A stretch of DNA of 64,000 nt from positions 61,001,817-61,065,816 of the forward strand of contig OZ024872.1 of the NCBI GenBank assembly GCA_964017185.1. Direction: 5' to 3'. Origin of the DNA: Rugalucina vietnamica (taxonomy: Eukaryota > Mollusca > Bivalvia > Lucinida > Lucinidae). The notes beneath the pieces are model-generated. The model was not told the origin of the DNA, ran no database searches, and saw only the letters and a list, made by a program, of their open reading frames with translations. Positions 12,951 through 24,100 of the stretch are shown here, piece after piece. The position numbers and the translations under genes are program-made. Within the stretch, counting starts at the first letter, position 1. The number at the start of each line of letters is the position of its first letter.

Positions 12951-15900
12951 CGACTAGTCTGCTATTTCTTATTTTATGCATAATGAAAAGCCATCTATAT
13001 ATGAACTATAAATGCATAAATTGTTTTAAATATGTTAGCCATTTTTGTGTTATTTTCGATTTTCACCCAAAAACAAATATGTTTCAAGGGGTGGTACCCC
13101 CTATATCAGCCTTGAAACATAACAACTCATTGTCATATGCTTTCGTTAGTGCTATCATGCGTCTTCAAATGTTTTAGAGTCATTAAAACCATCAGCAAGT
13201 GACATACATGATACAAAGAAACACTACGATCAAGTTTTGATATTTGGTACAAAATTAGATTTTGTCATACCTTGGCCATACAAAATTGTGTTTACAAACT
13301 TCCTGCACAGATAACCACCCTTCTAATACTTTAAGAGTCAATAGACCTATCATTAGACCTATCAGTAACTTACAGACATGAAACAGGGAAGCACCATGGT
13401 CGCGTTTTCATATTTGGTGGAAAAATAGATTTTGAAGTGTAGAGGGTTCCGTGCGACAAGCTTGTCCACATATGATTTTTCTACTCTGTATACAACATTA
13501 CCACATAATCTAATTAAAGAAAAACTTCTGGATTTGATAGAGTGGACCTTCAAAAGGGCATTAAAAATCTATGGTTCACTTTATTTGGCATGTAATGACA
13601 GAAAGGCTTTTTTCACTTCCTCTGACCAAAGTCGGTATACCCTTTGGTCATGTCAGAATGTGTGCGACGCCTTATCCTATCTCCTTGATAATATTTATAT
13701 TAGATTTGGGACCAAGTTATACAGACAAATTGTTGGAATTCCGATGGGTACAAATTGCGCACCTCTCGTAGCTGATTTATTTTTATACTGCTACGAAAGA
13801 GATTTCATGGATTCTCTTAACCATGATAATCAAGCTGATGTTATCGAGGCTTTTAATTCCACATCTAGGTACCTCGATGACCTTTTGAACATTGACAACC
13901 CTTATTTTGAAGGTATGGTCAATCAAATTTATCCACCTGAACTTCAGTTGAACAAAGCTAATATCTCAGATACCGAAGCCCCCTTTTTAGATCTACATCT
14001 TTCTGTTGCAAATGGATTTGTTTCTTCTAAAATTTATGATAAGCGCGATGACTTTGATTTTGATATAGTAAATTTTCCTTTTTTGGATGGTGACGTTCCT
14101 CGTCGTGCTTCTTATGGTGTATACATTTCGCAACTTATTAGGTTTGCTAGAGTCTGCAATCATGTTACAGACTTCAACGCTCGAAATAAATGTTTAACGG
14201 CAAAACTTCTCCAACAGGGCTATCGGTATCATAAACTTCGAAAAACCTTTTCTAAATTTTATCGTAGACACTATGAATTGATTTCCAAATATAATGTTGG
14301 GTTAAAGACACTTTTAAGTGAGGGCCTTTCGGAACCTGAATTTTATGGTGACTTGGTTTACAAATTAAAGAAACTTAAAGGAATAAATGATTTTTCTCTT
14401 CAGTTCGGAAAAATCATATCACGTTACAGACGTATAGGTTATAACTTGAATGTTATGCGACAGTCTGCATGCTTAGTTTTTAACCCAATCATGGTTGATA
14501 ACTATGCTGCCTTCTTTAATTGCACGCCGGTGGGTCGGGCGTCAGACTCTATGATGGCCCCGACTTAAAGCTATTCATTTTAGTTGGTTGGGGCCGGAGC
14601 TTCTTGTCTGTTGCTTGGCCCACCGGGGTCCAACTGGTGTTTTTCTTTTGCTCCGGAGTTAGTAGGTTATTCGGCGCCCAGGGATCTCCATCGTCGGGCA
14701 GCTTACTCAATCTGTGAGTCCTGGTTTTTGATTCATCAGGATGTTTATCATGATTTATTTGTTTGTTCTTGATGATTCATTGACTAGTTAGAGATTCACC
14801 ACGAGGACCGAAGAACTAACTAAATGTTGTGAACCACTGCAGAAGCTGAGGGTGAGGTTAGGTACCTGTAAAACCGGTTTAAGCCCGCCAGTAACTTTGT
14901 GTTACTGATCGTTCCAAGTCGATACTTCTGTAGTGGTTCTTTTTGTTTTATGTCTTGGTGTTTAAAATTTTTTGTGCTGTTGGCGCCTTATGTATGTTTT
15001 CATATTTTTAGTTAAGTTAAGGTAACTGAGTGGCCACCTATTGGGAAAATAGCTGCTCATTCGGCTTACGATATGTTTCATGGTATAGGTGCCTGATTGT
15101 TAGTTTGGTTTTTTCCCACCTCGGTTTTTGGAGTGGGAATCTTTTTCTGATTGCGCCTTTTCCTGATCTTTGCCTACTTGTACCTTTTTGTCATACCCTG
15201 GCCACAAATTAGTGTTTACAAACTTTCTGCACAGGTTGCCAGACTGACAACATTGCGCATTGAATTCAGCATAAAAATACCTACACAGTGGTATATAGCA
15301 ACCTTGGTACCTCTGAGGGTGCAGCGAATTTTATTTTTACCTGGGTCATCTAAGGGACTACAGGGAACATGAATGGGAGACCCACGGCACATGTGCAGCA
15401 TCTCTTCCAGAAACAAAGACTGAAAAACTCTATTTTCAAAAGGGTTTGGAGCTCCGACAGAAATACGATATATTAAGGTTTGAAAACCGTTTTATTACTA
15501 AAATATATATATATATATAATTATCTTAAATACCTTACTGCAGCCATTACAGTTTCAGATAGGGGGTGGTACTTGCGCACCTTGGCATACAGGCTTTTGA
15601 CAGATTTTAAGTTACTTTTCTATTGCCGTTTTTGCAATCCTCTTCTCATATGATTGTAAATGCGTTCCGGACCATTACTAAAGTGTGTTTCCTAGTGTGT
15701 GATAATGTTTTTCGCAGACATTTTACAATGCGGATGAATTATATTTTCTTTGTACAATTGAGCATTGAGTTCTTGTAAAATATGCTGCAAAAATTTTGAA
15801 AATAGGTTGACAAATAAAAAAAAAAAGATCCGGTCAATATCATTTTTGAATAGGGTTTTTTCTGTACGAAACTCTCAAAGAAGGAAGGTAAATATTTTCT

Positions 15901-16012
15901 CGCAATTTTTTTACATTCTTAGCATTTTATCATGATTGCCCAAAATCGTTATAAAATGACACAAAGAACATACCAGAAGCAAAATCTTTATAATCAAGTT
16001 TTTTGTGTGTGT

Positions 16013-16054
<42 letters not shown>

Positions 16055-18141
16055 CGAAAAGTATATATTTTTATGATCAATGATTATGTCTCTTGCCAAT
16101 GCAAACCCCTTTTTCAAAATTCATTTTGGCTATAAAAACTTTATCTGTTCGACGATTTTCAAAATATTTACAGGTCATATTAGGAAAAACTGAGACCAGG
16201 GTTTCGATATGAAAATATTTCCTATCGTTCTCCAAATATTTTCTGCGAATACACATTATCAGAGGCAAGATTTTAGACTTTAGATTGATAATTGTGCACA
16301 TTACATTCTCTGAAAACATCCAAAATTTCATTCATGGAAATCTGGAAATTTGCAAAATTTTATCAACGGAAATCAGGAAACATGCAAAGTTTTATTCATG
16401 GAAATCAGGTATAAGCATTATTTTATGTTTTAGGATCCTGAAAGACTGTGGAATCCGACCAAGCGATTCGACGCCCTATCGAGTGAGTTGTTCTTTCCAA
16501 ATGGATTTTTTCTATCATATACTTAACGACACTTCCAACGCTACCGATAGAGTTTTTGCTATAATTTCAAAACTACCCAAGATATTGAAACGAAAATAGC
16601 AGGGACGAAAGAAAGATTCGTGAGGTGTGTACCGAGGGCAAAATTAGGCCAGCAGACATTTATAAAGAAACGCCCCGGGCGGTTGGACACACCGCGCCTC
16701 ATTTTTAAATGTCACAAAAATAAAGACCGTTACTACAGTTCCTCCGTATTTCCTTCTCGATTTGGTTTCTCTTTTTGCCACAGCATATGGAGGGAAGAAC
16801 ATTCCTAAGAAAAACAAATAATATGCACGGACTCACTGGGTTATGAGTCTGATGCACGACGGTGCGACGTCTCTTACAACACGCAAGACGGTAAACTCTA
16901 GAACTGCAAGCCAACAGAGTTTATGTTTAATGCTGCGTTTCCACTATGTTCCCGGCGACCACGGCGGCCCCGTTTCAGACAACTGTGGCTAAAACGGGAC
17001 GAACGTGGGGCAACGCAGGGCGACGGGATAAGCAAACGTAACAGAACGGGACTGCCGTGGCCGCCGGGGCAAATTTTTAAACTGTCAAAAAATCTGCCAC
17101 GGCAATCCCGGCGGAAATGAGAAACGTGACAAAACGGGATGAACGCAACAAACCGTGACAGCACGTAACATACCGTAGCGAAACTTGGAAGAGATCCGTA
17201 GCGCAACGGGAAGCTTGTTTGCAGCCCGGCAAGCCACGATTGCTTTACGTTTTGTTGCGTTTCGCCACGGATGTCTCACGTCTCATCCCGTTCTTCACGG
17301 CAAGCTAAGGTTAACTTGACACGTTTTGTTGCGTTGAGTTACGGCGTACCACGGTGTGTGACGGTGTTTGGTACGTCCTGCTAAGGTGTGTTAAGTTATG
17401 ATACGATCGTCACGGCGCATGCGTGCTGAGAAAAAAATAGATGAAATTCGGAGATCAGCTTCATTCTAGTTTGGGTTCTCAAGCAGTATACATTGCACTA
17501 TGCCACCAAAGAAGGGCAGTACTGCGGCACCTAAGAAGAAGCAGAGGCGGACAAGAGCTCCGCGTTCTCAACAGCCACCACAGCTTGAAGAGGAGCAGCT
17601 AGAAGAGCGAGAAGAGGAGCGGGAAGAGGACCACGAAAATCCTCTTCCACCACCAGATCTACAGCAGATTGAAGAGGAGCATGCTGCTGAACATGCCGAT
17701 ACCGCCGACACTACTGACACTGTGAATGAGGCCAATCCCAACCAGCTGGAGACTGAGGAGCCCGGAGGTGAGGGGCCTCGAAAGAGAGTCGGGCCCAGAA
17801 CAGTCACGAACTTTACAGAGGAAGAGAAGGATCTTATAATTGATTTCCTTCAGCAGAACCCTGTACTGTATTCCAAAAGACTTACTGGCTACAAAGACAC
17901 TGCGGCCAAAGACAGGCTGTGGGCGGAGCAGGCCAGCCAGATGAATCGTACGGCCAGTGAACTGAAGACGTGGTATGAGAGCATGCGCACCAAGCTTGGG
18001 AAACTTAAGAAAGCTGCGAAAAAGTCTGGGCAAGCTGCTGGCAGCTTCACCGCAACAGAATTGTAAGTTAATATTTGAAAAAATAAGAATATTCATACAC
18101 CACTTCTACTCATTCTACGACTACTACTACTACTACTAATC

Positions 18142-18194
<53 letters not shown>

Positions 18195-21100
18195 TGGAAA
18201 TTAAATTGGCATGTATGCTTTTGAATTTCGTTTTCTTATTTTATAAGGTGGATTTGGCAGCGCTTCCAGTTCCTGACAGAGCATATAACAGAGATGCCTA
18301 GACGAACTGTGGCGAGCTTTACTGCCCGAATCCAGACTGAAGAACCTACTACTGAAACCCCAGACGATGCTCGGCTTCCTCGTGATACTCCTGATGACAC
18401 CCGATCTTCCAACTCTTCTCGCGTATCAGGTTCTACGAATACGCCATCTACAACTGGTTCAAACCCGGATGTCCTAATGGGACTGTTGCAGAACTTCCTT
18501 TCCGAGCGCCAGCGCCAGGCTCACCCAGCCACAGCCTTTGGATCTTACATTGACGGTAGTCTTCAAAGACTCCCTGCAGCCATTCGACGTACAGCAGAAG
18601 CAAGAATCATTGGAGTGTTGCATGAATGCCAGAACCAAGCCGACCAACAACTATTCCGCCCGATACAGCCACAGCAAACAGTCCCAGCTGACGGACAGCG
18701 ACCTCGGAGCGGAGAATATTCTGTCCAATATCCAGCATGTCGCCCACGAGAGCCTGCGGCCCGGCAATGGCAGCCAAGTCCGTCCATGTGGCCGGCTGAG
18801 GTTACTAACCCGCCTGATCTCTGGCATTCAATGGATCGACCTTGGGTGCAGGAGCAGTTTCCTGAGATGAACATTAACTGTTCACCACCGGTAACTGGAA
18901 ACCAGACCCGGACGCAACAGCCTTCGTCAAATCAGCATCAGTCAATGCCAGCTGCTGAAGTTCAAACCATCTCGTTCAGTCAGATGCTCGCTTCGGACTC
19001 GCCCTCCTTGTTGAGTCAGACCAACATCAACCCGACAAGTGCTAATCAAGAGTAAGCTGCCATGATTTGTGTTTATTAATGACTAAGTTCATTGCTATGC
19101 TTTTGCTCAGGTCAGAGCTTTGTAAGTTATTTTTAGTTATGTGATAATTTTTACAACTACAGAATTTGCGCCGGAGGAACTGCATTTAAAATGCCGGTCC
19201 TCCAGATCAAATTTTATATCATAAGAAATCTTCGACAGAGATTTTAGACTTTTCCGACGGCATAGCAACGATCTACGTCAATTTTAGATACCGACCGGCG
19301 AGTAGCACAATCATTTTAAGTGTTAATATGCAGGACAGTCAACTGACAATCCCCAGGACAGGCCCGTAATTTGTGTTTTTTGTTTGTTTGTTTTTTGTTT
19401 GTTTTTTTCATTGTGCGTGTGATTTATCATTTTTATTTTTGAAAAAAAAAAAGAATTAAGGCTAAGAGGAAGACTCTTATAACAGATCCCAAAAGTGTTT
19501 GTTTTATGAATAGCTTTGGAGAGAAGCAAGATATTCTTGTAATCAGAGACATTTTTGTTCATTTATTTGCAACAAAGTACAGCATCAGGTAGAGTACTTT
19601 TGTGTTCAGAACATAATTATGCATCACTCATTTTTGTATAACATTTCTAAGCAACATGGACTTGCAAAAATAGTTAACATGTTAATCATTTAAACCATTT
19701 ACGAATTATGACTGCTGAGGAAGTTGCATCACAAAGTCAGTGTTCAGTAATTCCCAGCCAAGTACAGACCAAAGACAAAGTTTTATGTTCAGAATGTAAT
19801 GAGATTGTCATCATAAGTATACATTAAACTATTTGTTTGAACGTGTTTCATCATCATCATCATTCAATAAAACAATATCATTTCAAAATTGCTTTTATGT
19901 TAGCTCTTTGGATTCCTGAGGCATGCGAACAACCTAGGTACAGTGATTATTTTATACTCATTCACAAAATAGATGTTCTGGGAGTACATCAATAAAATAT
20001 TGTACTCCGTAGCCTATTCCAGCATTCTATATACATGCTAACATAAATCAAACTGAAAAACAAAAACTCTGCAAAACGCTTGTCCCTATAACTACAAAAA
20101 TCTGTTGGAATGATTTTTGTCATTTCCAAAACATGAAGATCATTAGAACGGCCTAGTTGATGCGTTCTACACAAAAATGGGTCGTGTCATGAGGAAGCAG
20201 ACGAAGTTTGCATATGCGTTACGGCGAAGCTGATCAGCGCTTTGTTTCCGCCTATACAGTGATAGTACAATTTTTTCTCTCTAAATTCAAACATGCCTTT
20301 AGCTATATTTTATGCCAATAAATCCTGGTTCGAATCCACCTTGATTGAAAACCACAATGCTGATATTCTCATGACACGGCTGGATTTGTGTTTGAACCAT
20401 AAACCAATGAAATAGCTAAGCACTGCAAACCAAATGAGCCGAATCCGTACAACAATTTAAGACGGGTTCCCATAAAATCGTGACGTAATGAAGCCACAAA
20501 ATCCACCACATGCACAAACTCGGGGCAATGTAGTTATTCCGTTTGAAGTGTTATTTACTAGTATCACTGTGGAGTAACCATTCTGTCCTGCCACTCTACC
20601 GCACCGGCAGCAGAGTTGAAGTATGCTTTAAGGTATTCCCGCTGTTGTTTAGCGCTCAGAGTGTCTCTGTTCCTTCCTTCTGGTGGAGCATCCACGTCCT
20701 GCCAGTTGACCTCTTCTCTCCAAGCACCGGGTACCAGATTGTGTTCAGCATCTTCATGGTCCACTTCGATAATGGGGATGTTTGGAGCCCGTTTCCGTAG
20801 GAAATTATGGAGCACGACGGCACCCTCAATGATGTCACGTGCTTGAAACAGAAATGCAAGTTGTTAGATATAACAAATAAGAAATACAAATTCATGCAGA
20901 CTGATCAGCTATTCTTTGCACGGGTAGACATTTTAGAGAATAATTGACACATGCTCGTTTCTGAGAAGCTTAAGTGGCGATAGCTTGGTCAGAAATTTCA
21001 CTTATACGTTCATTGGGCACAGATCACATTCAAATATCTGCAGTGCAAATGCAATTTGTTTTGTAATACCAGGTCCATAGAGTTCAGTCATGTTGTAAAA

Positions 21101-24100
21101 GAACTCGTCTAAACCAGCATTCGTGATGTAGTAACAAATACGTTTTGCGACTTTAAGATATCAAGGTACAAACTTCGTGTATGCCATCATTTGTATAGAC
21201 GTCATTTGTAAATTTAGCAGTTTGAACAGACCAAAGCTCGGATATATATTCGGTGCTGTTTCTGTGAGTAATGTCGGATTCGGATGCTAATACTATCATA
21301 TGCAACATGCATTCACGAATGTTTCAATGTAACCAGCTTCAGTAGTGCTTTTCCTGGTTGCTGAGAAAAAATATTCAACATCAGTGAACTTAATTGAAGA
21401 GCCTCACCTGTGTCTGGTGTCTGTTCCAAAGTGCCAAGGAAACATCGGAATCGTTTGGCCAATATCCCGAAGGCATTCTCGACAAAACGTCGTCCACGTG
21501 AAATTCGGTAGTTAAAGATAAGATTTTCTTTAGGCATGTCTCTCCGACCGTAGGGCTTCATCATAAAACTTCTCAAGGCGAACGCATCGTCACCAATGAT
21601 AAAGTAAGGTATGTCCTGGCCCTGGTCATCGTTTGGAAGGGTACAAGGTGGTGGCAGCCCTATCCGTTCGTCCTCAAGGAGTTCACTGAGCTCTGAGTCA
21701 TTAAATATCTGGGCATCCGACATGTGGCCCACCCCACCAACTTCAATCCATACGAATCTATACTGGGCATCCACCAAGGCAAGGAGAGGGATACTAAAAA
21801 AGCCTTTGTAGTTGTGATACAATGAGCCGGTGTTTGCTGGTTTGGTGATGGCAATATGTTTGCCGTCCAGAGCTGCAACCGCATGCGGCACATTCCATCT
21901 GTCCTCGAACTCCTGGGAAAGAGATTTCCACTCGTCTGGGGTAACAGGCACTGTAAAGACCTCGTCCCTGTAAGATTGCACAATAGCTTTGCACACCTCT
22001 GGAACCATACGGGAGATTGATGTTTTACTGCAACGAAACGCATAAGAAAGCGATGAATAATTATCCCCAGTGGCCAAATGTCTCAAAGTAACTGACAGCT
22101 TCAGGCCTGACGGTAGGGCAGAGCGAAATTTTGTGTCTTGCCGCTCGATGGCTGGAGTAATTCTCGCCAGGATTTCATCGAACAGCTGTGGGGGCATCCT
22201 AAGATAGTTGTTGAACGCACTGACATCTTCGAAGCGGAGCTCCCTGGTTAGAAGGTTGAGTAGTGACCCAGCTGCCGCCGCCTGTCCTCTGATAGCCACT
22301 CACGCACCCACACTGATGGTGGCCTTCGTAACCGCCTGCGCCTTCTAGCAGATCTCTGTGACTGTCGTAGGTCACCTTGCTGATACAGCGAAGTGATATA
22401 TCCACCCAGTAAGCATACAAAAACAAAATCTTCTTCACCTTGGTAATTCATGATACTATTCAATGGAAGTCGCAGACAAAAGTGATTGCTTTACTGTGGG
22501 GGGGGGGGGGGCTTTTATACCTGGACATGCTCCTATTTGCCCGAGGGTCACGTTTCGTCCTTAACATACCGTGACAGACCGTGGCAGAACGGTATAAACG
22601 TGTCAGAACTTGATCAGAACGCAAGGGACCTCAGCAGAACGTGATGGGCCGTAATGGACCGTAATGGAACGTACTGACATCCGTGATAGACCGTGAGCCT
22701 ACCCGTAGCACGCCTTGGAGCATCCGTGACACACCGAGTAAAACCCTGTACCACGGTGCGTCAAGTATACCGTGGCACGACGTGAGAGACCTTAGCAAAA
22801 CGTAGTAGAACTTGTTAACAGAAAAATAAATGACCAAAGTTCCACGGCGTGCCACGTTTTGGAGAAACGGGACCGCCGTGGCCGCCGGGAACATAGTGGA
22901 AACGCAGCATAAGCCATCCAAATCACTGACCTAAAATAAATCTACCATATCTAACCCTTATCTGGGATATTCTCAGCTGTGTAGTTAGGAGACGGTACCC
23001 TGCTAATGTTATACAGTTTGAATAATTTATTTGTAAGGGATGGGTGGAAGGGTATAGCGCATCATACTTGTATGTAGTACGTAGTTGTTGGCTAGCTGTC
23101 ATTCGAGTAAATGGCGACGTAACTAGGTATTACGATTACACTACAGCACAGGATAAAGTCATTGTGTTGGACAATGTACCTTTCCTGTGACAACACGTTT
23201 TCGTTTTCTAACATATGAGCCGTCTCGTGGAAAAACCAACAATGTGGTTTCCGAACAGGTCTGATACAAACCTGCCTGTACAGCTACAGAAGACAGCTAA
23301 GACAGCTAGAAGCTTGAAATTTTTGAGTTAAGTAGAAGAGGAATTGTACTATCCGAGTAGAGAAAACAAAGTCGCGGTTACCGCGAAGCTGATCTGCGGC
23401 TTTGTTTACGCCTATGCAGATTGTTGGTTTTCCAATGGGGCGGCTCATACCATTTTAACTTTTTTATCTCAGATTGTGCTTTTCACAAAGCACAGACTCT
23501 GAGTGACTAAATTCTATTCAATTGACATAATTGCTCGTCACTTTCGGAAACTCCATAGACTTCAATATAGTTTCATGTTTACAAGAAAAAATATCATGCA
23601 TCCCCTAGTCCACCTGTTTTCATGCTTTTGGTGTCATTAGAAAGATGAATTGATAAAACAATAAACAAGAAGTATCGACACTGCATTTTTCATAGACATT
23701 TTTAGGAAATATGTGAAATAGCTATTTTCCCATTGACGTCAATGGCGAGGTTGTCAAAAATTGTTAAAGAATCTCCGAAATTTTTCAAACATTTACAGCT
23801 TTGAATGAAACCAAACATACATTGTAGTGTCTGCATCTATCTCATGTTCTGCCCTCTCTTCACAGAAACAAGATATCCTAAACTGTTACCAGAGGAAGTT
23901 TCGAATGAATGTACATGCAAGATGTTTCAAGCACAAGGTAAGTGATACGTGTGTATTCATGTCGAAAAGAAATGATTTTAGGACAAACAAATTAGAAAAT
24001 ACAGAAATACGAGAATTCAATACAACTCAGGCCATACATAAGAGGTATAAGAAAGCTGACATTATGGCACACAACAGTACAGCCAATAACCCACAGAAAG

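Larger units (their letters stand above)
16931..22909. mobile_element. Full-length PIF/Harbinger transposon (TAA TSD)
   Basis: Inverted repeats begin TGCTGCGTTTCCACTATGTT and mirror at 22890-22909. TAA duplications lie at 16928-16930 and 22910-22912. Subterminal zones (to about 17400 and from about 22540) are full of degenerate CCGTGRCA/AACGG motifs, likely transposase binding sites. It encodes a MADF/Myb-like protein rightwards and a DDE transposase leftwards, the convergent two-gene layout known for Harbinger. It fills most of RNASET2 intron 7. The transposase carries a frameshift, so this copy is probably not autonomous now. Confidence 0.95.

Noticed and set aside
14569..15190. Hammerhead ribozyme in the Penelope-like 3' tail
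   Set aside because: Such ribozymes are known in Penelope-like elements, but no CTGANGA..GAAA core could be found by eye on either strand.
13435..15190. Viral origin of the reverse transcriptase
   Set aside because: Motifs are those of Penelope-like retroelements; no gag, protease, integrase or LTR.
17568..18096. Minus-strand frames opposite Harbinger ORF1
   Set aside because: Shadows of the Glu/Ser-rich ORF1.
23866..23937. An IL-17-like reading of this exon ([14 protein letters not shown])
   Set aside because: It comes from another frame and stops five codons into the next exon; the RNase T2 frame joins all nine exons without a stop.
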